From the NCBI GenBank assembly GCA_028713915.1, contig JAQTNK010000018.1, forward strand, positions 1 to 64,000: a DNA stretch of 64,000 nucleotides, given 5' to 3'. This DNA is from Rhodocyclaceae bacterium. GTDB lineage: Bacteria > Pseudomonadota > Gammaproteobacteria > Burkholderiales > Rhodocyclaceae. This document shows, piece after piece, positions 28,762-36,861 of the stretch. The notes under the pieces are model-generated. The model did not search any database. It had not been told where the DNA came from and saw nothing but the letters and a program-made list of their open reading frames with translations. Positions within the stretch are counted from its first letter, which is position 1. Every line of letters starts with the position of its first letter. Both the position numbers and the translations under genes were made by a program.

Positions 28762-30585
28762 ATGATGAACAAGAGAGGGCCAACGCGCCGGACAGGCGCG
28801 CACGATCGGCGATCCGGGGCAAACGAAAGCACCGACAATACGGCATCTCGAACTGCGGCGCCGGGGGAGACCGTCGCCGAGCGCGAGGCCGCTGTCCTTG
28901 TCGACGAACAAGTCGTTCTTGATCGGGAACACGTCGTTCTCGGGCGCGAAGAAGACGTCCTCGGGCGCGAAGAAATTGCCCTCGCCGACGAAGGGGTCGT
29001 CCACCGTCGCGAAGAAGCGGTCAATGGTCGCGAACAGGCCAGCGACCTGCGCGAAGAATCCGCCGAGCTGCGCGAAGACGTCGCGACCCTTCGCGAGCAG
29101 GCCATGCGCACCCAGGAAGCGGTCGCGAGGGAAACCGCCTTGCGCAGCGCGCGCGCCGAGGCGCAATTGCGGGACGCCAACGAGCACCTCATCGTCGCGG
29201 CAGTCAATGCGCAGACGATGACCGAGGCTGCCGCGCTGACCAGCACGCAAATGGCCCACATGGCCGAACACGACTTCCTCACCGGCTTGCCGAACCGTTC
29301 GCTGCTGATCGACCGACTGGCGCAGGCGATCGTGCTTGCGCAGCATCACGACAAGAAAGTCGCCCTGATCTGCCTGGATCTCGACCACTTCAAGCACATC
29401 AACGATTCCCTCGGGCGTGCGGGCGGCGACCGCTTGCTGCAATCGGCCGCCAGGCGCCTGCAATCGTGCATCCGCCACTGCGACACCGTCAGTCGCCAAG
29501 GGGGCGACGAATTTGTGGTGCTACTGGCCGAAGTCGAGACGGCGCAAGACGCTGCCCTCGCCGCCGAAAAGTTGATGAAGGCCATGGCCGAGCCCCATCT
29601 CATTGACGGCCATCGGCTCCACGTCACCCTGAGCGTTGGCATCAGCGTCTATCCCGAAGACGGCAAGGATGCGGAAACGATGCTTCAGAACGCCGAGATT
29701 GCGATGTATCACGCCAAGCGAAAGGGGCGCAACAGCTATCAAGTGTTCACGCCGGACATGAATCTTCGCGCGGTGGCGCGGCAATCCATTGCGGAGGCCT
29801 TGCACCACGCGCTCGACCAGCACGAGTTTGTGGTGCATTACCAGCCGAAGGTGGATCTCGAGACCGGCCGCTTGACAGGTGCCGAGGCCCTGGTCCGCTG
29901 GCGGCAGCCGACTCGGCTGATCGGTCCGGCGCAGTTCATCGGCATCGCCGAAGATTGCGGCCTGATCCTGCCGCTCGGCCGCTGGGTGCTGCGCGAAGCC
30001 TGCCAGCAGACGCAAGCCTGGTTGCAGGCGGGGGGCGACTTTGGGGTAATCGCGGTCAATGTTTCGTCGGTCGAGTTCCATGGCAAGGATTTTCTCTCCG
30101 GCGTCCGCACTGTCCTCGACGACACCGGACTGGACCCGCATCACCTCGAGATCGAGCTGACCGAAAGCGGCCTCATGCAGGACACGGAATCCACCATGGC
30201 GCTTCTGTACGCGCTCAAAGACCTCGGCATAACGATTGCCGTCGACGACTTCGGTACTGGCTATTCCAGTCTTAGCTACCTGAGGCGCTTCCCGATCGAT
30301 ACGCTCAAGATTGACCAGTCGTTCGTGCAAGACATTGACGGGGAAACCGGAAAGGCCATCGTCAGTGCCATTATTGCAATGGGCACGAGCCTCAAACAGC
30401 GGGTCGTGGCCGAGGGCATCGAAACGCGGCAACAACTCGCTTTTCTGCAATCCCATCACTGTCACGAGGGGCAGGGAAATATCTTCAGCCAGCCCGTGGC
30501 GGCAGACGAATTCGCCACTCGGTTATTCCTGCCGCGAGGTGTGGGTGATTTTGGCGAAGTGATTGGCAGGCCTGGCGGCGCTTGA
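28762..30585 (+). CDS. Heptad-repeat GGDEF-EAL c-di-GMP enzyme, copy B
   Basis: A 607-residue paralogue of the preceding gene. The GGDEF and EAL halves are closely similar to copy A (for example EHDFLTGLPNRSLL and IAEDCGLILPLG), so the pair arose by tandem duplication. Residues 45-114 form ten heptads of the VLGREED type instead of seven. RxxD (RHCD), GGDEF, EAL (GAEALVRW) and DDFGTGYSS are all intact. It starts 70 bases after copy A, with no obvious promoter between, and closes the plus-strand operon. Whether its net activity is synthesis or degradation cannot be told from sequence. Confidence 0.9.
   Translation: MMNKRGPTRRTGAHDRRSGANESTDNTASRTAAPGETVAEREAAVLVDEQVVLDREHVVLGREEDVLGREEIALADEGVVHRREEAVNGREQASDLREESAELREDVATLREQAMRTQEAVARETALRSARAEAQLRDANEHLIVAAVNAQTMTEAAALTSTQMAHMAEHDFLTGLPNRSLLIDRLAQAIVLAQHHDKKVALICLDLDHFKHINDSLGRAGGDRLLQSAARRLQSCIRHCDTVSRQGGDEFVVLLAEVETAQDAALAAEKLMKAMAEPHLIDGHRLHVTLSVGISVYPEDGKDAETMLQNAEIAMYHAKRKGRNSYQVFTPDMNLRAVARQSIAEALHHALDQHEFVVHYQPKVDLETGRLTGAEALVRWRQPTRLIGPAQFIGIAEDCGLILPLGRWVLREACQQTQAWLQAGGDFGVIAVNVSSVEFHGKDFLSGVRTVLDDTGLDPHHLEIELTESGLMQDTESTMALLYALKDLGITIAVDDFGTGYSSLSYLRRFPIDTLKIDQSFVQDIDGETGKAIVSAIIAMGTSLKQRVVAEGIETRQQLAFLQSHHCHEGQGNIFSQPVAADEFATRLFLPRGVGDFGEVIGRPGGA
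28894..29103 (+). repeat. Ten diverged 21-bp in-frame units encoding coiled-coil heptads
   Basis: Ten consecutive heptads, most with Arg-Glu-Glu or similar at the same three positions (residues 45-114 of copy B). The nucleotide units are more diverged than those in copy A, so this array is older or under different selection. Confidence 0.75.
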
Positions 30586-30849
30586 ATTTGGTCACGGCCC
30601 TGCGCTTGATGCACATAAGGGAAGATCGGAAATTGATGAGCAGCGCTGGCGGCGAGCACGAATGAGCGTATTTGCCGCGTCGCCTCCAGTCCGTCTGTGA
30701 AGGGCCGCAACGGCCGAGCACTTGTCGGCGAGCAGTCGTCACGAGTGACCGCTGTACTTAGCTACTTGTCTTTGTGCCCAATCCGGCCGCTTAGGTGGTT
30801 TCCCGATAGCTTCCATTCCGCAAACCCAATTCCTACGAAATTGACTTAC

Positions 30850-33192
30850 CTAGTTGGCCGCGCTCAAGCGCTGCGAAAAGATGTCCGCCGTAAGCGGCTC
30901 GTCGAAATAGTAGCCTTGCCCCGTCGGGCAGCCATGCTGCTGAAGGAATTTCGCCTGCTCGGCTGTTTCCACGCCCTCGGCGATGACGTTCATGCGAAGG
31001 CTGCGCGACATCGCGATGATGGTGTCTACGATCGCAGAATCGTTGGCGTCCTCACCGATGCCTTGCACGAACGATTGATCGATCTTCAGCGTGTCTATCG
31101 GGAAGCCACGCAAATAGGCAAGATTCGAGTAGCCGGTGCCGAAGTCGTCCACCATGATGCGGACTCCCATGGTGTGGAGATTCGCCAGCGTCGCATGGTT
31201 TTCGTGGCTGGGCCGCATCAGCACGCTCTCGGTAATCTCCAGGTCCAGTGTGTCGGCAGGCAGGTTGATTTCTCCCAGGATCGATTCGACGCTCGCTTCG
31301 AAGCCTGAATGCAGCAACTGATGCACCGAGACGTTGACCGCGACGCGAAGGTCAGGAAAGCCGGCGTCATGCCAGCGCTTGAGCTGCGTGCACGCTTCGC
31401 GCAGCACCCAGTTGCCGATCGGCAGGATCAGCTTGTTTTCTTCGGCGAGCGGTACGAAATCGGCCGGCAGCCGCGCGACACCATCGGGATGGCTCCAGCG
31501 CAGCAGCGCCTCGGCGCCAAAAATGCGGCCGCTGCGAAGCTCCACCTGCGGCTGGTAGCGTAGGCTGAATTCGCCCTGCGGCAGCGCTACACGCAATTGA
31601 TGCGCCAGGCGCCGGCGGCTCGCGACGGCAGCATCAAGTCCCAGCGTGAAGAACTGATAATTGCCGCGCCCCAGTGCCTTAGCGTGGTACATGGCGACAT
31701 CCGCCGCGCGCATGAGCATCGCCGCATCGGTACCATCGCTCGGGTAGAGCGCGATGCCGATGCTGCCGCCGATCTGTAACGCATGATCATCGATCTCATA
31801 GGTACGGCCAAGCGCTTCGAGCACCTTGCTGGCTACCAGCGCCGCCTCTTCGGCGCCGTGCGTGCGCTGTACACAAATGACGAATTCGTCGCCACCGAGG
31901 CGCGCCACGCTGTCGCCGCTGCGCAGGCAGTGCTGCAAGCGCCCAGCCACCGCCTGGAGCAATCTATCGCCGACCGGATGGCCAAGGGTATCGTTCACCT
32001 GCTTGAAATCGTCGAGATCGATGAACAGCAGTGCCGCCTGAAGTTTGTCGCGCTCGGCGGTTCGCAGCACTTCGCGCAGATCGCGTTCCAGTTGCGCCCG
32101 ATTGGGCAACCCGGTGAGCGTGTCGTGCCCGGCCAAGTGGCGCATGTGTGATTCGGCGCGCTGGTGCTCGATCGCGATGCCCGCGATGTGGGTTGCGGCT
32201 TCGACCATCTGCCGCTCGCCCGTCGTAGGGTTGTGCGGTTCCCGGTAATACATCACGAAGGATCCGTGTAGCTTGCCGTGGTGAGAGAAGATCGGATGCG
32301 ACCAGCAGGCGCGCAATCCATGGCGCAATGCCACGTCGCGACATTCTTGACACAGCGGATCCTGCTGAATGTCGTTGACGAACACCGGCTCGCGCCGATG
32401 CAGCGCGGTGCCGCACGAACCGGCGTCCGGGCCGATCGGGTGGCCGTTGATGGACTGCAAGTATTCCGACGGCAAGCTTACCGCTGCGCCATGACGCAGA
32501 TGGCGGCCATCCTCGTCCAGCAGCAACACGGAACATAACGCGCCGGCGGATTGAGACTCCATGACCGCGACCAGCGTTTCGAGGATCCGAGGCAAGGGCG
32601 CATCGGTGACAATCATTTCGAGTACCCGATTCAATCCCTCGCGCAGCGCTTCGGCCCGCTGGCGCTCGCTGATGTCGCGAATGACTGCAAGCATGCCGGC
32701 CGGGGTGCCGTCGACGGCGCGCAGCCGGGTCACCGCGGACTCGACGTGAATGCGCTCGCCTTTGCGTGTCACGTGGATGCTGGTGCCGCGCCACTGACCC
32801 GTCTCGATGAGCGTGGACATCGCGGCATTCTCGTCGTCGGGACCAGGCCAATGAGACTGGTAGATCTCGGTCAGGTCGCGCCCGAGCGCCTCGGAAGCGG
32901 CCATCCCATACTGGCGCTCAGCTGCGGCGTTGAAATAAGTGACGTGCTGCTCGTTGTCGGTGGCAATGACGGCATCGCTGACCTGCGCCAAAATCTCCCC
33001 GCGGAAGCGGTTCGATTCTGCATCCAGCCCTTGCAGCGCGTAGACCTGCGGGCCGGCGTCGCCTTCGATCACCAGCGCATCCACTTCGCCGCTGTGGATC
33101 GCACGGAGCATTTCCTTCGCCTCTTCCAATTGCGCGCGCAACTCGACGTTTTCGGCGATTAGCGCTTGCTGAACGGTCGGGTCGGTACGCAT
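30850..33192 (-). CDS. PAS-GAF-GGDEF-EAL sensor of the kaiCBB operon
   Basis: A 780-residue cytoplasmic protein. An N-terminal coiled coil (about residues 8-32, NVELRAQLEEAKEMLRAIHS) leads to a PAS domain (about 60-185), a GAF domain (about 200-355), a GGDEF domain and an EAL domain. The GGDEF motif (RLGGDEFVICV), its RxxD site (RSGD) and the EAL motif (FGAEALLRW) are intact, as is DDFGTGYSN. GAF carries several cysteines (CQECRD) that could be redox-active. The gene begins 22 bases after the first-listed KaiB stop and is the last gene of a KaiC-KaiB-KaiB operon. The start at 33192 avoids an arginine-rich upstream extension without conserved sequence. Confidence 0.9.
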   Translation of the reverse strand: MRTDPTVQQALIAENVELRAQLEEAKEMLRAIHSGEVDALVIEGDAGPQVYALQGLDAESNRFRGEILAQVSDAVIATDNEQHVTYFNAAAERQYGMAASEALGRDLTEIYQSHWPGPDDENAAMSTLIETGQWRGTSIHVTRKGERIHVESAVTRLRAVDGTPAGMLAVIRDISERQRAEALREGLNRVLEMIVTDAPLPRILETLVAVMESQSAGALCSVLLLDEDGRHLRHGAAVSLPSEYLQSINGHPIGPDAGSCGTALHRREPVFVNDIQQDPLCQECRDVALRHGLRACWSHPIFSHHGKLHGSFVMYYREPHNPTTGERQMVEAATHIAGIAIEHQRAESHMRHLAGHDTLTGLPNRAQLERDLREVLRTAERDKLQAALLFIDLDDFKQVNDTLGHPVGDRLLQAVAGRLQHCLRSGDSVARLGGDEFVICVQRTHGAEEAALVASKVLEALGRTYEIDDHALQIGGSIGIALYPSDGTDAAMLMRAADVAMYHAKALGRGNYQFFTLGLDAAVASRRRLAHQLRVALPQGEFSLRYQPQVELRSGRIFGAEALLRWSHPDGVARLPADFVPLAEENKLILPIGNWVLREACTQLKRWHDAGFPDLRVAVNVSVHQLLHSGFEASVESILGEINLPADTLDLEITESVLMRPSHENHATLANLHTMGVRIMVDDFGTGYSNLAYLRGFPIDTLKIDQSFVQGIGEDANDSAIVDTIIAMSRSLRMNVIAEGVETAEQAKFLQQHGCPTGQGYYFDEPLTADIFSQRLSAAN

Positions 33193-33214
33193 AGCGTGGG
33201 GCGGTACCCGAAGT

Positions 33215-33565
33215 CTATTTCTCCGACGCCGCCCGCAGGTCCAAGCCGACGAGGATGCGGTCGGTTTGCGACAGGTCACCGATGAAGCGGCGCAGCGGCG
33301 GCGGCAACGCTTTGACTAAGGTCGGTGCGGCGACGATCTGTTCGCCTTCGGCCAGCGCCGGATTCTTGGAGATGTCCACGACTTCAAGCTCGTAACGGCC
33401 TTGCAGGTGCTCTTCGCAAATCTTACGAAGATTCACAATCGCCCGTCTGGAGTGTGGCGTATCGCCCGTGACGTATAGGCGCAAGACGTAGCGGGCAGTT
33501 CCCTGCGCGGCGACCGCCGCTTCGAAGTCGGCGAGGGCGTCCTTGACCCCGGCGTTCTTCTTCAT
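33215..33565 (-). CDS. kaiB: KaiB-like thioredoxin-fold protein, divergent copy
   Basis: A 116-residue KaiB homologue with a 20-residue N-terminal extension (MKKNAGVKDALADFEAAVAA). The core is clear: YVLRLYVTGDTPHSRRAIVNL, VVDISKNPALAEGEQIVAAPTL with the conserved proline, and RFIGDLSQTDRILVGLDL, each recognisable as a KaiB block. KaiB binds KaiC after a fold switch in cyanobacterial clocks; in proteobacteria the same pair is linked to stress and daily fitness. It lies 3 bases downstream of a second KaiB gene and upstream of the PAS-GAF-GGDEF-EAL gene. Confidence 0.9.
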   Translation of the reverse strand: MKKNAGVKDALADFEAAVAAQGTARYVLRLYVTGDTPHSRRAIVNLRKICEEHLQGRYELEVVDISKNPALAEGEQIVAAPTLVKALPPPLRRFIGDLSQTDRILVGLDLRAASEK

Positions 33566-33568
33566 GGT

Positions 33569-33865
33569 TCACCCCGTCACCACCTGCACGTCGAGGCCGA
33601 CGAGCACGCGCTCTTCGTTGGAAAGGTCGCCGATGATCTTCTTGATCGGCTCGGGCAGCCGGCGCACCAGCGTCGGCACAGCGAGGATCTGGTCGCCGGC
33701 CGCGAGTTGCGGGTTCTGCAACAGGTCGATGATCTCTATGCGATATTCGCCGGCGAGGTGCGTCTCGCAAATGCGCTTGAGGTTGGCGAAGGCCGCCAGC
33801 GATTTCGGGGTCTGGCCGGCGACATAGAGGCGCAACTCATAGGCGACTGGTGTCGTCGGTTTCAT
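33569..33865 (-). CDS. kaiB: KaiB protein, canonical length
   Basis: A 98-residue protein that follows cyanobacterial KaiB closely along its whole length: [42 protein letters not shown] and [17 protein letters not shown] in order. The fold-switch region around the conserved proline is present. Its ATG overlaps the KaiC stop (ATGA), so KaiC and KaiB are translationally coupled. No KaiA gene is visible, as expected outside cyanobacteria. Confidence 0.93.
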   Translation of the reverse strand: MKPTTPVAYELRLYVAGQTPKSLAAFANLKRICETHLAGEYRIEIIDLLQNPQLAAGDQILAVPTLVRRLPEPIKKIIGDLSNEERVLVGLDVQVVTG

Positions 33866-35607
33866 CGTCTTGCTTTCGGAGAGCCCTTGCCGTTGCCACC
33901 GCGCAGATGAGCCATGGCGGCGGCGCCTTCCTGTACGGTCCTGGTCTGAACTGAGTCTTGCGCGATGGCGAAGCGCACCTCCGCCTCCTCCGCCTCGCCT
34001 TCCGCTTGCAACGCGGCGATCTGCGCTTCGATGGCCTTGCGCTTGGCGCCGAGTTGTCGCAGCTTGCGCTCGTGATCCTGCATCAGCAGTTCGGCCGCCG
34101 CGCGCTCCGCGGCGGCTTGCGAGACACGTGCCGTCCCGGTAAGGACACGATCGCTGCCGAGATAGACATCCACCAGATGGATGCCCGCATCGCTCAGCAC
34201 GAATTCACGCACCTGGTTGGAGTGCGGCATGCCGCGCGACTTGAGCACGTAGATGGTGCGGTTGCGCTCACCATTGATTTCGACGTTGCGCAGCAACAGC
34301 CACGTATCCATCAGCGAAGAAACACCGAGCTGCGAATCCTCCGGCGCATCCGCTGCGCTGGCGCCCGTGGTAAGGCCGGTGAAGATCGAAGTAATCTGTC
34401 TGTGCTTGAGAAAATCGATCAGCCGCATCAGCGTCGGCTTCACGTCCGTTTCGGTGCGCGTGAGCGTGAGATTGCTGATCGGATCGACGACGACGACGCT
34501 CGGGGAGAAGGCAGTCACGGTGTCGTGCATCATCACCAGATGCTGCTCCAGCCCGTGCACCGTCGGTCGCGAGGCGTGGATCTGGAGCAATCCCTTGCTG
34601 ACCCACGGCGCGAGATCGACGCCGATGGAGCGCATATTGCGCAGCAATTGCGCCGGCGATTCTTCGTACGCGAAGAGCAGCGTGCGCTCGCCGCGACGGC
34701 TTGCAGTTTCAGCGAATTTCGCCGAGAGGCTGCTCTTGCCCGTGCCGGGCGACCCGGTGATCAGGACACTGCTGCCGCGATAGACGCCTTTGCCGCCGAG
34801 CATCTGATCGAGCTGCGGTACGCCGGTAGGCACCCGCTCGGTAGAGGCCTTGTGATCGAGCTGCAGCGATGTAATCGGCAGCACCGAGAGTCCATGGGGG
34901 CTGATAATGAACGGATATTCGTTAGTGCCGTGCACCGAGCCGCGATACTTCATCACCCGGAGCCGCCGCGTGGAAATCTGCTCGGTGATACGGTGGTCTA
35001 GCGTGATGACGCAATCGGCGACGTATTCTTCCAGCCCGTAGCGCGTAATTGCCGTACCTTCGCCCTTCTCGCCGGTGATGATTGCCGTCATGCCGCGATC
35101 CTTGATCCAGCGGAACAGCCGGCGCAGCTCCGCGCGCAAGACGGCGTGGTTGGGCAGGCCGGCGAACAGTGCCTCGACGGTATCGAGGACCATGCGCTTC
35201 GCTCCTATGGAATCGATGGCGTAGCCGAGGCGGATGAACAGCCCTTCCAGATCGTACTCGCCCGTCTCCTCGATCTCGCTACGCTCGATGGCGACGTGAT
35301 CGAGAATGAGCTTCTTCTGCGCCGTCAGCTCGTCGAGGTCGAAGCCAAGCGAGCGGGCGTTGGCCGCAAGTTCCTGGGGATTCTCCTCGAACATCATGAA
35401 GACGCCGGGTTCGCCAAACTGTGTGGCGCCGCGGACGAGAAACTCCATCGCCAGCATCGTCTTGCCGCAGCCGGCGCTGCCGCATACGAGCGTGGGTCGC
35501 CCGCTGGGCAACCCACCGCCGGTGATTTCATCGAGGCCACTGATGCCGGTGGGCGATTTCGGCAGCGTCGCCGGACTCTTCGGAGTGGGTGCAGTTCTCT
35601 TCGCCAT
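33862..35607 (-). CDS. kaiC: KaiC ATPase with Ser-Ser phosphorylation pair and C-terminal coiled coil
   Basis: A 581-residue double RecA-domain KaiC. Walker A motifs are GSAGCGKT at residues 43-50 and GSPGTGKS at about 284-291. Both domains keep the catalytic glutamate pair (MMFEENP and FAYEESP). Aligned by eye from the conserved Asp-Thr, the Ser431/Thr432 pair of cyanobacterial KaiC corresponds to Ser-Ser in VSSLMDT, so autophosphorylation is plausible. Residues from about 495 form a charged helix ([19 protein letters not shown]) not present in the clock protein. ATG 35607 is chosen; the frame remains open further upstream only because it reads through a decayed PAS gene in another frame. 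Confidence 0.9.
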   Translation of the reverse strand: MAKRTAPTPKSPATLPKSPTGISGLDEITGGGLPSGRPTLVCGSAGCGKTMLAMEFLVRGATQFGEPGVFMMFEENPQELAANARSLGFDLDELTAQKKLILDHVAIERSEIEETGEYDLEGLFIRLGYAIDSIGAKRMVLDTVEALFAGLPNHAVLRAELRRLFRWIKDRGMTAIITGEKGEGTAITRYGLEEYVADCVITLDHRITEQISTRRLRVMKYRGSVHGTNEYPFIISPHGLSVLPITSLQLDHKASTERVPTGVPQLDQMLGGKGVYRGSSVLITGSPGTGKSSLSAKFAETASRRGERTLLFAYEESPAQLLRNMRSIGVDLAPWVSKGLLQIHASRPTVHGLEQHLVMMHDTVTAFSPSVVVVDPISNLTLTRTETDVKPTLMRLIDFLKHRQITSIFTGLTTGASAADAPEDSQLGVSSLMDTWLLLRNVEINGERNRTIYVLKSRGMPHSNQVREFVLSDAGIHLVDVYLGSDRVLTGTARVSQAAAERAAAELLMQDHERKLRQLGAKRKAIEAQIAALQAEGEAEEAEVRFAIAQDSVQTRTVQEGAAAMAHLRGGNGKGSPKARR

Positions 35608-35645
35608 GCTTTCAAGGGCTGCGCCAAAGGGCACGGCCCCCGCGT

Positions 35646-36200
35646 TTAGGTCTCGCAGTAACCACATAGGACTTGAATGCCACAAGATCGTTCCCGATGG
35701 CTCCAGTCGAAAGCGCCCGCAGCGAACTGTCGCCTTTCGCCAATGTTGCATTGAATTACTCTGGCGTTGCCCACCAGGTAGACACTGCTGACGAACTCCA
35801 CATGTCTCCACATGTCTCCCGCCGGAAAGCGGCTGCCATCCTTGCGGATCGTGGTCAGCTCGCAGATGTCCTCGCTGCCGCGCGAGGCCTTGAATACGCA
35901 GGCTGCGAAGCCCGGCGCTCAAGGGGTCTCGGCACGGGGTCTCGGCACGCGCGAGGTCTCGGCACGCGCGATCACCTCCAACGGATCGGAGATGTCGGCC
36001 GGGGTGATCTTGTCGATCACTTCGGCGGCCGTGTAGCCCAGCATGCATTCGGCGCCGACGTTGAAGAGTTGGATGACGCCCTTCGCATCGGTGGCGATGC
36101 ACGAGAAGTTGGCGCTGTTGAACATCGCGTTTTGCAAAGCGCCGGTGATGAGCAAGGCGTCCTGGCGCTGGAATTCACGGAACTGCGCCTGATGATCTAA
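35646..36200 (-). pseudogene. Decayed PAS-domain sensor gene
   Basis: Minus-strand sequence near 36200-35940 encodes FREFQRQDALLITGALQNAM and onward to IATDAKGVIQLFNVGAECMLGY, a clear PAS domain. The expected continuation (PGFAACVFKASRGSEDICEL, then IRKDGSRFPA) is found in a different frame from about 35925 down to 35830, and EFVSSVYLVGN follows a local duplication. Lesions coincide with short tandem repeats: GTCTCGGCACG three times near 35930-35970 and a 10-base unit, CCACATGTCT, twice near 35798-35818. No start or downstream output domain remains. It is probably a relic of a PAS sensor once placed beside the Kai operon. Confidence 0.75.
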
Positions 36201-36203
36201 TTG

Positions 36204-36359
36204 TCATAAGTGGACATTGCCGGCACCGAGGAGTCCGATCAAGCCGATGATGATTAGATATATGGCAACGATGAAGTTCAGCAGCCGGGGCACGACCAGG
36301 ATGAGAATCCCGGCGATCAGCGACACCAGGGGAGCGAGATTCAGGGTGATGTGGGTCAT
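36204..36359 (-). CDS. DUF3096 family small membrane protein
   Basis: A 51-residue protein, MTHITLNLAPLVSLIAGILI followed by a PRLLNF turn and a second long hydrophobic helix (VAIYLIIIGLIGLLG). This two-helix layout is that of DUF3096, function unknown. It sits 19 bases after another two-TM gene and next to the decayed PAS gene, at the outer edge of the Kai region. The start at 36359 gives the usual MTHI beginning. Confidence 0.75.
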   Translation of the reverse strand: MTHITLNLAPLVSLIAGILILVVPRLLNFIVAIYLIIIGLIGLLGAGNVHL

Positions 36360-36378
36360 GGCGGTACCTATATCCTTT

Positions 36379-36606
36379 TCAGTCTTTCTTTGACATTGCG
36401 GCGAAAGCAAGCACGCCTGCGCCGCAACCCACCAGCAGCCAGCCGAGGATGGACGGCAACGCTACCGTGTGCGTCCGTTCGGCGGTCGCCGTGATCGGTC
36501 CGACCTGGAGAACATTCTCCGTCGTCGTGTAGCTGTACGAGCCGTAGCCGAGGACTGCCGCACCAATGACAATCAGCGCGACGCCGAAGACGGGCTTGAA
36601 CTTCAT
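36379..36606 (-). CDS. Small two-TM membrane protein (DUF3185-like)
   Basis: A 75-residue protein with a hydrophobic helix at residues 6-24 (VFGVALIVIGAAVLGYGSY), a polar loop (TTTENVLQVGPITATAERTH) and a second helix at about 52-70. The layout is like DUF3185 proteins, though I assign this only tentatively. A GAGTGACC-type Shine-Dalgarno sequence lies upstream. It probably forms a two-gene unit with the DUF3096 gene. Function unknown. Confidence 0.65.
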   Translation of the reverse strand: MKFKPVFGVALIVIGAAVLGYGSYSYTTTENVLQVGPITATAERTHTVALPSILGWLLVGCGAGVLAFAAMSKKD

Positions 36607-36861
36607 GATGGGTCACTCCTTGGACTTCCGCCCGCTGATGAACGAAATACGACGAAAAAAATTTACGCCGACAACCATGCCGGCACTGTACGGTCGCGCA
36701 CACAGCGCCATCGAGGCGGCGATTGGGCTTGAATTCAGGCGCAATGCGCGCCAGCGCACAGAGACCGTTCCGCGGCTGGGGGAGCATGGCGCTAAGGACC
36801 GAAGGCCATCACCAAACTTCGGCCCCGGTCGGACGGCGCGAAGCGGGCGATTCTTCTCCAG

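Noticed and set aside
33862-36102. A 746-codon version of the second KaiC
   Set aside because: The extra N-terminal 165 residues are an out-of-frame translation of the decayed PAS gene.
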